Assembly (NCBI GenBank): GCA_028281765.1
Contig: JANQJF010000059.1
Location: 124,001-188,000 of the forward strand
DNA from: Planctomycetota bacterium
Lineage (GTDB): Bacteria > Planctomycetota > UBA1135 > UBA2386
Reading direction: 5' to 3'
DNA length: 64,000 nucleotides
The position numbers and the translations under genes were made by a program. The notes beneath the pieces are model-generated. The model made no database searches. It saw only the letters and a list, made by a program, of their open reading frames with translations, and was not told where the DNA came from. Positions 57,343-64,000 of the stretch are shown one piece after another (the stretch's first letter is position 1; each line of letters begins with the position of its first letter).

Positions 57343-58197
57343 TCAGGTCGCCTTCACCACGGCCAGCATGCGTCGATCGGCCAGCTTGGGCCAATGCGCG
57401 ACGAGACGGGTCGGACAGGCGCGTTCGACCTTGACAGAGACCTCGGGGAACCGCTCGAGATGGGCTACCATCCGGTCCTGTTCCACGGCAGTTTGGTGCA
57501 GACTGACGAGCACCCCGCCCGGGCGGAGCAACTCGACCGCCCGCCCGATCACGGCCGCCGGCGCGAACAGACTCGACGGCAATCCCCAGTCGAGCAGCGC
57601 GTAACGCGTCAGGAACGGGAAGAACATCGTGACGCAGTCGAACGCCCCCTCGTCACCGCGCCCCCATTCGCAGAAGTCCGCCACCTCGTATCGCACGGCC
57701 GGGTTGCCCGTCTGCGCCGCATACGCCTCGGCGTAGTCGCAGCGAGCGTGCCCATTCGGATAGATCCCGTGTCCGTCGACCTCGACCCCGGACAATTCGA
57801 TCTTCGCCGCTCGACGCCGGAAGAAGCGCTCGAGCGCCCCGACGTAGCTCCAATTGCGCGCGCCTACGTCGACCACGCGGAGGGGCCGGTCCGGCGCCCA
57901 AGGCATGGAGACGCGAACATCGTCGAGGACGCTCAGCAGATCGACGACTTCGCGGTAGTCCCGTCGCGAGCTTCCCGCCCGCAGATCGTCGAGTCCATAG
58001 CGCGCACACAGAGCCCGCTCGCCGGTCTCGGCGGCGATTCGCTCCGCCCCGTCGAGGTAGTCGAACAGCGCGCCCATCGGCTCCTTCGGCAGATCCGGTG
58101 CACCCCGGCTCCAGCCGACCCGCCGGCGCAGCGAGAACGCGAGGGCGTTCACCGGAGCGCGAAGCGCGACTGCCGTGCGTCGAACGATCCCTGCCAT
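57343..58197 (-). CDS. SAM-dependent methyltransferase-like protein
   Basis: About 284 residues from the ATG at 58197; an in-frame ATG at 58215 is an alternative and neither has a clear ribosome site. A Rossmann methyltransferase core is seen in LRVVDVGARNWSYVGALERFF (motif I form), IELSGVEVDG, and AFDCVTMFFPFLTRYA, with LLRPGGVLVSLHQ as a late strand. The N-terminal 40 residues are basic and hydrophobic and may contact the membrane. No specific subfamily was recognised. It precedes moaA by 42 bp, but no pathway link is known. Confidence 0.65.
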   Translation of the reverse strand: MAGIVRRTAVALRAPVNALAFSLRRRVGWSRGAPDLPKEPMGALFDYLDGAERIAAETGERALCARYGLDDLRAGSSRRDYREVVDLLSVLDDVRVSMPWAPDRPLRVVDVGARNWSYVGALERFFRRRAAKIELSGVEVDGHGIYPNGHARCDYAEAYAAQTGNPAVRYEVADFCEWGRGDEGAFDCVTMFFPFLTRYALLDWGLPSSLFAPAAVIGRAVELLRPGGVLVSLHQTAVEQDRMVAHLERFPEVSVKVERACPTRLVAHWPKLADRRMLAVVKAT

Positions 58198-58266
58198 AGG
58201 TGTTTCATCGACCATTCGACACCGCGGAATTGCAGCGAAATCCGGCCCCCCGTCTAATCCTCCTCC

Positions 58267-59385
58267 ATGATGCGCACGGACGTCGTGATCGTGGGTGCCG
58301 GGCTGGCCGGCACGAGCCTGGCCTGGCACCTCGCCGGCCGGCGCGACGTCCTGGTCGTCGAGCAGGGCTCCCAGCACTGCGCGGAGGCATCCGCGCAGAA
58401 TGCCGGCATGGTCCGTCGCCTCGTCGGCGACCCGACCGAACGAGCGCTTGCGTGCCGGACGTTCGAGCTGCTCCAACAGCTGCCGAGCAACGACTGGCAG
58501 GGCGCGGAGCCGTTCACGCGCACGGGTTCGATGGTCGCCGTTTGCGATTCGGACTCTCCGCAGCGCGCGAAGCTCGACCGCGCGTGCGCGGGACTGCGTG
58601 ACGCGGGTATCGCCGTCGCGATCGTCAGCGGCGCGGACATCGCCGCTCTCGCGCCGGCGTTCACGGACAGCCCGGCGACGCGCGGCTACTGGATCGCGGA
58701 CGAAGGCGTGTGTGATCCGCACACGCTCGGATCCGGCTTCGTCCGTGGCGCGCGACGCCAGGGGGCGGAGTTCTGGTTCGACACCCGCGTGCTCTCGCTG
58801 CAGACGAGCGGCGGCCGCGTGACCGGCATCGTGACCGAACGCGGCGTGATCACCGCGGAGCACATCGTCCTCGCCACCGCGGCTTGGACGCCGGGCCTCG
58901 TCCGCGAATTCGGCATCACGCGTCGGATACGGCCGCTCGCGCGACATCTGTTCTTCTCCGATCCGCACGAGTTCGCCGCGCCCGGGCAGCCGTGGTGCTG
59001 GATCGAAGATCGCGGCGTCTACGTGCGCCCGGAGACCGGTGGCTTCTTGTGCTCGCCGTGCGACGAAACCGAAGTGCCGCCACCGGTCGGTCCCGGCTCC
59101 AAGCGCAACGTCGATCCGATGACCCGCGCCGAGGCGCAGGAGAAGCTCGTGACCGCGCTGCCAGCGCTCGGAACCGTACGGCTCGGACAGGGCTGGGTTG
59201 GACTCCGCACGTTCACGGAGGACCGCCGGCCGCTCGTCGGTGCCGACCCCGACGTCGAAGGCCTCATCTGGATGACCGCGCTCGGAGGCTCGGGCGTCGG
59301 CGTCAGCTTCGCGCTCGGCGAACGACTGGCCGCCGAGCTCATCTCGCAACCGCCGGCGCGGCTGCACACTCCGCATTGCCCGTGA
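58267..59385 (+). CDS. FAD-dependent oxidoreductase (DAO family)
   Basis: 372 residues. The N-terminal FAD-binding loop is VVIVGAGLAGTSLAWHLA; an ATG three bases later is an equally good start. The DAO/glycine-oxidase fold is supported by SAQNAGMVRRLVG, ADIAALAPAF and a C-terminal EDRRPLVGADPDVEGLIWMTA with ALGGSGVGVSFALG. It would oxidise an amine or amino acid with O2 or another acceptor. Substrate unknown. It is followed 24 bp later by a membrane-protein gene. Confidence 0.88.
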   Translation: MMRTDVVIVGAGLAGTSLAWHLAGRRDVLVVEQGSQHCAEASAQNAGMVRRLVGDPTERALACRTFELLQQLPSNDWQGAEPFTRTGSMVAVCDSDSPQRAKLDRACAGLRDAGIAVAIVSGADIAALAPAFTDSPATRGYWIADEGVCDPHTLGSGFVRGARRQGAEFWFDTRVLSLQTSGGRVTGIVTERGVITAEHIVLATAAWTPGLVREFGITRRIRPLARHLFFSDPHEFAAPGQPWCWIEDRGVYVRPETGGFLCSPCDETEVPPPVGPGSKRNVDPMTRAEAQEKLVTALPALGTVRLGQGWVGLRTFTEDRRPLVGADPDVEGLIWMTALGGSGVGVSFALGERLAAELISQPPARLHTPHCP

Positions 59386-59409
59386 GGCCCTGCCCGTGAC
59401 ACCCTGCCC

Positions 59410-60855
59410 ATGACGCGCGCGGAGATTTCGAATCGCGACCTGGGCATCGCCGCGCTGTTGTGGATCGCGTTCGCGACGCTCTACGTCTGCACCCAACAGG
59501 GACGCGTGTTCGGCAACGACGGCGCCATGCTCTGCAACTGGGCCGTGTTTCCCGAGCGGGCGCACGGTGGATACCACAACGTCCTCTATCCATGGCTGTC
59601 CGGATGGTTCACGAGCCTGTTCTCTTGTGACGATCCCCTGACGCCAGTGCGCGTGCTCCAGAGCTGCGCAACCGCGGACGGTCTCGCCTTCGGCTATCTC
59701 TCGTGCCGCTCGCTCGCCGCGAGTCGATTCGCGAGCGTCGCATCGATCGCGCTCCTCGGCACCAGCCCGGCAATCTGGTTCTTCGCGACGACGGTCGAAG
59801 TGCACGCCGTCCACTTCGGACTCATCAGCTTCTGCGCGTTCGTCATCCTGCACGCACCGTGGCACCGCCCGGCGCTCGGCATCGCGGCGGCGGGGCTCGT
59901 GTTGCCGTTCACCTACCTTTCGCACCAGAGCGCTCCGGCGCTCGGCCTCGGCTGGCTGCTCCTGGCCCAGTGCGGGCGTCTGCGGCAGGGAGCGCCGCCG
60001 TTCTCGCTGCTCGTGCTGTTCGGCATCGGCTGCGCGATGCTCGCAGCGCTGCTGCTCGGACAGCTAACGGGAAACTGGGTCCGCGGAATCGGCTTCGGCC
60101 TCGGCATCGGTTCGGTGGCCGAGTCGGTCACCGCGTGGCAAACCTCGGCCCCCGTCGCCGTGTTGCTCCACGAGATCGGACACCCGCTCGCGCTGCTGCT
60201 GCCGATCGCGATCGCGGGATGGATCGTCGATCGCCGCGCCCGCTGGACGACGGCCGCGACGGCGGCGTTCGCGCTGCCGACAATGGCGTTCATCCTCTAC
60301 TGGGGCGTCACGGAACGCGGTGGCTACATGATCGCGCCGGCGCTCGCACTCGCGTTCGCCGCCGCGCGCGGGTGCTCGACGCTGCGTAAGGGGTCCCAGC
60401 GCGCGCTCGTCCTCCTGGCGATCGCGACGCAGGCGGCCGTCGGCTACGCATTCGTGCACGACTACGACGAACGCGGCTTCCAGATCGACGAGCGCATCGA
60501 CGTCTTGCGCGAGGCGTTGCCCAACGGCAAAGGCTGGGTGCTGAGCGCGTATCACGCCGCGCCGAGCGCGAAGATCCACCTGCCGAAGCTCGACGAGTTC
60601 GACATGCTCCCGTCGTTCGAAGGCATCACGAGCGTCGAGGATTGGTGGGAGAACAAGCTGCGTGGCGAGATCGTGCTCGCGGTCGCCAGCGAGGGCCGCT
60701 TCGTCCTGGATCGGAGCTACGCGAACGCCGACGACGTCCGCGGACTGATGGTCGACTGCCTCCGACACCTCGAGGGGATTCTCGAAGAGCGCTTCGAGCT
60801 CGAGAAGTGGGGCCGCAGCGACTGGGACATGTGGGTCGTCACGGGGAAGCGATGA
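59410..60855 (+). CDS. Polytopic membrane protein, possibly GT-C-like
   Basis: 481 residues with about nine to ten hydrophobic segments in the first 350 residues and a soluble C-terminus. An early loop has VFGNDGAMLCNWAVF, and FFATTVEVHAVHF resembles the conserved EVHA/EVYA segment of DUF2723-type membrane proteins thought to have a GT-C fold. No confident family assignment is possible. It follows the FAD oxidoreductase gene by 24 bp. Confidence 0.55.
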   Translation: MTRAEISNRDLGIAALLWIAFATLYVCTQQGRVFGNDGAMLCNWAVFPERAHGGYHNVLYPWLSGWFTSLFSCDDPLTPVRVLQSCATADGLAFGYLSCRSLAASRFASVASIALLGTSPAIWFFATTVEVHAVHFGLISFCAFVILHAPWHRPALGIAAAGLVLPFTYLSHQSAPALGLGWLLLAQCGRLRQGAPPFSLLVLFGIGCAMLAALLLGQLTGNWVRGIGFGLGIGSVAESVTAWQTSAPVAVLLHEIGHPLALLLPIAIAGWIVDRRARWTTAATAAFALPTMAFILYWGVTERGGYMIAPALALAFAAARGCSTLRKGSQRALVLLAIATQAAVGYAFVHDYDERGFQIDERIDVLREALPNGKGWVLSAYHAAPSAKIHLPKLDEFDMLPSFEGITSVEDWWENKLRGEIVLAVASEGRFVLDRSYANADDVRGLMVDCLRHLEGILEERFELEKWGRSDWDMWVVTGKR

Positions 60856-60932
60856 AGGCGAGACGTGTTCCGGATCCACACGCGGCATACGGCTCCCGCG
60901 ACCGCATGTTCGAGCGCGCGTTCCGACGCTCG

Positions 60933-62108
60933 CTACTTCGCCTCGAACCAGAACACGCCCTTCTTGTTCGCCGTGACCACGTCGCGGTCGCCATCGCCGT
61001 CGACGTCGACCACTTCGAACGCTCGTCCAACCCCGGAGTCCGAGTCGAGCTCGACCTGCTTGAACTCGACGCTTCCCCCACGGCCGCGCCGCAGCAAGAA
61101 CACCACGAGGCGGGCCGGGTCGTTCGCGCCAGGATCGGTTCCAAGATGCGCGAAGTACGTCTTCCCGGTGACGATGTCCTTCAGGCCGTCTCCGTCGACA
61201 TCTTCCACGACGACCCCGTGCAGCTGCGAGAACTCGATCCCGAGCGGACCGCCCGGCCCGCCCATGATCGAATGCTCGACGAACGTGATGCCGCCACCAC
61301 CCTGCGCCGCGACCTGCTCGAACCAGCTCAGGCCGTAGCCGTGCGCGTCGAGACTCGTCACGATATCCGCGTCGCCATCCCCATCGACATCGAATGCAAA
61401 CATCTGCGCGCCGCCGACACCCGGTCCGAAGACGAACGGGTGGAACGTCCAGGCCGGTGAGGGCGTCACCGGCTGCGCGAACCAGCCCGCGACGGTCAGG
61501 ACGTCCACCCGGCCGTCGCCGTTGACGTCCCCGACCCCGAGACCGTGCACGAAGGTCGACCATGGTCCCGGCGGCGTGATCGGTTGGAACGTCCATGGTG
61601 CCGTCGGCGTCGCGCCACGGGACGCGTAGCCGAGCTGCCCGCCCGTGGCGCAGACGAGGTCGCGAACGCCATCGCCGTCGACGTCGACGTAGCGAGGCGC
61701 CTCCATGTCGACCGCGGTCAAGACCGCGTGGCGCGCCCATGTGCCGACACCGCCCCCGGGATTCTCATACCAGAAGGCCGGAGTACCCGGGAACGCGACG
61801 ACGAGCACGTCGGACCAGCCGTCCGCGTTGAAGTCGTCGGCGAACATCATGAAGCTGTCGAGCGCGTAGCCCTGCACGGACCACGCGCCGCGGTCCCAGA
61901 TCTTGCCGCCGATCTCGCCGTCCGTCCGATACCAGACCGGCCCCGCCGCAATGTCGAGAGCACCGTCCTGATCGAAGTCGGCGACGGCCACGCCTTCGGT
62001 CCGATACGCGGTGTCGAGCCGGTGTTTGACGAAGCCCGAATCCGTGCTGTCGCGCTCGGGGATCGAGCACGCCAGACCGGCGAGGAGACAGGCGGCGACA
62101 GGACGCAT
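60933..62108 (-). CDS. FG-GAP/VCBS-repeat lipoprotein, seven repeats
   Basis: About 391 residues from the ATG at 62108, with a lipoprotein signal ending LAGLAC (Cys14). Seven calcium-binding-like repeats are visible: DFDQDGALD, DFNADGWSD, DVDGDGVRD, DVNGDGRVD, DVDGDGDAD, DVDGDGLKD and DVDGDGDRD, the number expected for a single seven-bladed propeller. It is probably anchored in a membrane and involved in binding. A TATCAT hexamer lies seven bases before the start codon, so transcription could begin at the ATG itself. Confidence 0.88.
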   Translation of the reverse strand: MRPVAACLLAGLACSIPERDSTDSGFVKHRLDTAYRTEGVAVADFDQDGALDIAAGPVWYRTDGEIGGKIWDRGAWSVQGYALDSFMMFADDFNADGWSDVLVVAFPGTPAFWYENPGGGVGTWARHAVLTAVDMEAPRYVDVDGDGVRDLVCATGGQLGYASRGATPTAPWTFQPITPPGPWSTFVHGLGVGDVNGDGRVDVLTVAGWFAQPVTPSPAWTFHPFVFGPGVGGAQMFAFDVDGDGDADIVTSLDAHGYGLSWFEQVAAQGGGGITFVEHSIMGGPGGPLGIEFSQLHGVVVEDVDGDGLKDIVTGKTYFAHLGTDPGANDPARLVVFLLRRGRGGSVEFKQVELDSDSGVGRAFEVVDVDGDGDRDVVTANKKGVFWFEAK

Positions 62109-62114
62109 CGCCCG

Positions 62115-62122
62115 ATGATAGC
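62115..62122 (-). promoter_or_regulatory. Possible -10 (GCTATCAT) giving a leaderless FG-GAP mRNA
   Basis: GCTATCAT on the minus strand, with TATCAT one mismatch from TATAAT, ends six bases before the ATG at 62108. Usual spacing would put the start site at or next to the start codon. Confidence 0.35.
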
Positions 62123-62198
62123 GCAGCCCACCGACATCGGGGAATTCGCGGCAAACCACGTGTTGAAGGCGACGCGCCAACCGCCTATCACGTCGCGC

Positions 62199-62537
62199 AT
62201 GAGCCAGATCGAACGCGCCTACATGCGCAAGAATTGAACGTCTTGCACCCGCGCGAGGAGTTTCCTCGCCGACTCCCTGGATGAAGACATCGTCGTCGAC
62301 GCCCGAAAGAACCGCGTCGGCCCGGACGACCTCGCCCCGTGGTTCCGCGGCCGCAAGCGCCTCGTCGTCGCGAAGGGCAAGAAGTCGACCGAATACGAGG
62401 TCAAGAAGCTGAAAGCCGACGAACGCGCCCAGCTCGTGCTCGGCCCATCCGGCAACCTGCGAGCCCCCACCCTGCTCGTCGGCGACACCGTCCTCGTCGG
62501 ATTCAACGAAGACGTCTACGGCGAAGAGCTCGGCTAG
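62199..62537 (+). CDS. ArsC/Spx-like thioredoxin-fold protein with in-frame TGA, probable selenoprotein
   Basis: 112 residues from the ATG at 62199, reading TGA at 62235-62237 as selenocysteine (U13). The N-terminus reads RKN-U-TSC-TRARSFL, which aligns with the Cys-x-x-Cys redox site of ArsC/Spx-like proteins (CTSCRKAR), with U in place of the first Cys and Cys16 as resolving residue. The rest is intact ArsC-like sequence: VVDARKNRVG, LVVAKGKK, LGPSGNLRAP with Arg88 and likely cis-Pro90, then VLVGFNEDVYG, ending at TAG 62535-62537. Reading TGA as stop leaves a 12-residue peptide and an orphan frame, so gene callers miss it. No selA, selB, selC or selD lies in the window; the alternative is a recent nonsense mutation. 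Confidence 0.72.
62235..62269 (+). promoter_or_regulatory. Candidate bacterial SECIS stem-loop after the TGA
   Basis: After the TGA at 62235-62237, GCGAGGA (62253-62259) pairs perfectly with TCCTCGC (62263-62269) around the loop GTT. The loop begins with G and lies 22 bases after the TGA, which agrees with the general bacterial SECIS pattern as I know it (short stem, G among the first loop bases, loop about 16-37 bases downstream). It lies within the coding frame, as bacterial SECIS elements do. Confidence 0.6.
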
Positions 62538-62550
62538 GCCGACTCCGGGC

Positions 62551-63339
62551 CTACCGACGCCGCTTGCGCGCGAACATGTGCGCCGACCACACGTCGTCGA
62601 TGCGGCAGATCTTCACGTCGGTCCAGCCCTGGTCGATGCCGAAGCCGCGCACGAGATCCTGGGTTACGTTCGAGTCGACGCCGGACGCGCGCTTCGGCCA
62701 CGCGACCCAGATGCGCCGTTTGTCCGGCAGCATGCGCACGGCACTCGGCCAGCGCTTCGCCAAGTCGCCGACGGACTTCGGAAACAGCACGACGAGGTCG
62801 GCCTGGCCGCGGGCCTGCTTCCGCATGGTCACACTCGACGGCACCTTGCCGAGAGTGCGCTCGAACCCAGCCGGCGCACCGAGCAGCGCGACCGTGTAGT
62901 CCTCGCGAATCTCGAGCTTGTCCCACAGCTCCTTCGTCGAGCATTCCGTCGTCGGGCCGGCCTTCTGCTTGCGACGTCGGGCCCGGCGAATCGCGGCTTC
63001 GACGTCGTCCCACTCGGTGAACACGGCGTCGGCGAACACCGCACGAACAGCCTCGACCTTGTCCGACTTGCCGCCGACGAACACGAACGGCACACCCGCG
63101 GTCGCCTTGGTCGTGCGAAACCAGCTGCCGATCTGACGCCCGTGCGACGGCAAGCGCTCCAGGGAGATCAGCACCACGCACGGGAGGTCGTCGCGATACT
63201 TGCCGAGGCCCGAACCCATCTGGTTCGAGTACACGTCGACCTCGAAACCGAGGTCCTCGAGGCCCGCGATCCGGTCGCGGACTTCGGCGGGCTTCCAGTG
63301 CACGAGGACCAGCCGGTCCGGAATCAGTCCGTCTGGCAT
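62551..63339 (-). CDS. Pseudo-receiver plus DUF3052 protein
   Basis: About 262 residues from an ATG at 63339 overlapping the sigma-factor stop (TGATG). Residues about 1-115 look like a CheY-type receiver (LVLVHWKPAEVRDRIAGLEDLG, GVPFVFVGG), but the strand that should end in the phosphorylated Asp reads VVLISLERLPSHG, so the acceptor is missing. Residues about 135-262 are DUF3052: LEIREDYTVALLGAPAGFE, ADLVVLFPKS, RIWVAWPKRASGVDSNVTQ and DVKICRIDDVWSAHMF. A cytoplasmic protein, perhaps regulatory; tight coupling to the sigma factor suggests they work together. Confidence 0.78.
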   Translation of the reverse strand: MPDGLIPDRLVLVHWKPAEVRDRIAGLEDLGFEVDVYSNQMGSGLGKYRDDLPCVVLISLERLPSHGRQIGSWFRTTKATAGVPFVFVGGKSDKVEAVRAVFADAVFTEWDDVEAAIRRARRRKQKAGPTTECSTKELWDKLEIREDYTVALLGAPAGFERTLGKVPSSVTMRKQARGQADLVVLFPKSVGDLAKRWPSAVRMLPDKRRIWVAWPKRASGVDSNVTQDLVRGFGIDQGWTDVKICRIDDVWSAHMFARKRRR

Positions 63340-63911
63340 CAGTCGTCGTCCCCGCCGAGCAGTTCGAAGAGCCTCGTCTTCGCGTAGGCCCATTCGCGGT
63401 GCAACGTCCGCACGGAAACGTCGAGCGCGCTCGCGCACTCTTCGACGCCGAGCCCGCCGAAGAACCGCAGCCGCACGATCTCGGCGGCGCGCGGCTCTTC
63501 GACCTCGAGCCGTTCGAGCGCCTCGTGGACGGCGAGCAGCTGCCCGGGGTCCTTCTCCGCGAGATCCTCCGCGGCCGTCAGCGGCTGCGCGCTCCGATCC
63601 CCGCCGCGCTTCTGACTGCCCTTCTTGCGCGCATGGTCGACGAGGATCCTCCGCATCGCCTCCGACGCCGCTGCGAAGAACGGCGCGCTGTTCCGCCACT
63701 CGAGCTGGTTGTCGTTGGACAGCTTCATCCAGACCTCGTTGACGAGCGCCGTCGCGCCGAGCGTGTGGTCATCGCGCTCACCCCGCATCCGCTGCTTCGC
63801 GATCGCGTGCAGTTCGTCGTAGATCAGCGGGAGAATCGCCCGACCCGCGGTATCCGCATCGTCGCCGCCCTGGAGAATGCGCTGGATCTCGAGTCGCGTC
63901 CGGTCTTCCAC
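63339..63911 (-). CDS. Planctomycete-type ECF sigma factor (TIGR02999-like)
   Basis: About 190 residues from a GTG at 63911, with AGGAGGA about thirteen bases upstream; a TTG at 63950 is less likely. Region 2 is visible in LGATALVNEVWMKLS and FFAAASEAMRRILVDHARKK, typical of this subfamily, and region 4 in VEECASALDVSVRTLHREW. The stop overlaps the DUF3052 start. In this subfamily the sigma gene is often near a kinase, but here the neighbour is the pseudo-receiver/DUF3052 protein. Confidence 0.85.
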   Translation of the reverse strand: MEDRTRLEIQRILQGGDDADTAGRAILPLIYDELHAIAKQRMRGERDDHTLGATALVNEVWMKLSNDNQLEWRNSAPFFAAASEAMRRILVDHARKKGSQKRGGDRSAQPLTAAEDLAEKDPGQLLAVHEALERLEVEEPRAAEIVRLRFFGGLGVEECASALDVSVRTLHREWAYAKTRLFELLGGDDD

Positions 63912-64000
63912 GCCCGAAGTGTAGTCCTCCTCCTCCGAAGTCCGCAGCAAAGCGCGGCCGCGGCGCGGAATTGTTCGAAGATTCGACGGCTTCCTCCGAT

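Overview
This is a high-GC window of densely packed, mostly chromosomal-looking genes that fits a Planctomycetota bacterium. The assignment rests on gene content: a DUF1549/DUF1553 cytochrome c-type protein translationally coupled to a Tat-exported DUF1501 protein, transmembrane Ser/Thr kinases with TPR-like tails, three small ECF-type sigma factors, a DUF3052 protein, CotH, Asp-box and FG-GAP repeat secreted proteins, and sulfotransferases. No rRNA, tRNA, CRISPR array, insertion sequence or phage gene was seen. Most long reading frames antisense to the genes below are Arg/Pro/Ala-rich shadows of high-GC coding DNA.

Layout. 1-12.8 kb, nearly all minus strand: a truncated MoxR ATPase, a small lipoprotein, a run of large envelope proteins (carboxypeptidase-regulatory repeats, a TMTC-like GT-C membrane protein, a HEAT-repeat protein), NAD(P)H-hydrate epimerase, an FGE-fold lipoprotein lacking the FGE cysteines, an anchored coiled-coil protein and a papain-like lipoprotein protease. 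13-17 kb: CPA2 antiporter and CDF zinc-type exporter, an ECF sigma factor, an RRM protein. 17-25.8 kb: monomeric isocitrate dehydrogenase, a kelch protein, a CotH/lamin-tail protein, a tandem universal stress protein. 26-35.8 kb: a receptor-type kinase, a small protein with a decayed tandem copy, an Asp-box propeller, a SGNH hydrolase with a tetratricopeptide-like insert and two sulfotransferases. 35.8-40.9 kb: the DUF1549/DUF1553 plus DUF1501 pair. 40.9-51.7 kb: a second receptor-type kinase, three tandem paralogous secreted proteins and a divergent ECF sigma factor. 51.7-64 kb: a DUF418 relic, recG, a UDP-sugar pyrophosphorylase, a sterol-desaturase-family protein, moaA, a methyltransferase, a FAD oxidoreductase, a membrane protein, a seven-FG-GAP lipoprotein, an ArsC-like gene with an in-frame TGA, and an ECF sigma/DUF3052 pair.

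The most notable observation is at 62199-62537. An ArsC/Spx-type thioredoxin-fold gene is intact except for one TGA that falls exactly where the first redox cysteine of the CxxC motif belongs. A 7-bp stem with a G-first loop starts shortly after it. The simplest reading is a selenocysteine (UxxC) protein that ordinary gene calling misses. Other points worth attention are a small family of hexamer-array-plus-hairpin repeats (one copy in frame inside the DUF1501 gene), a C-terminal domain apparently shared by several secreted proteins, a cluster of stem-loops before the second kinase, and two gene relics.
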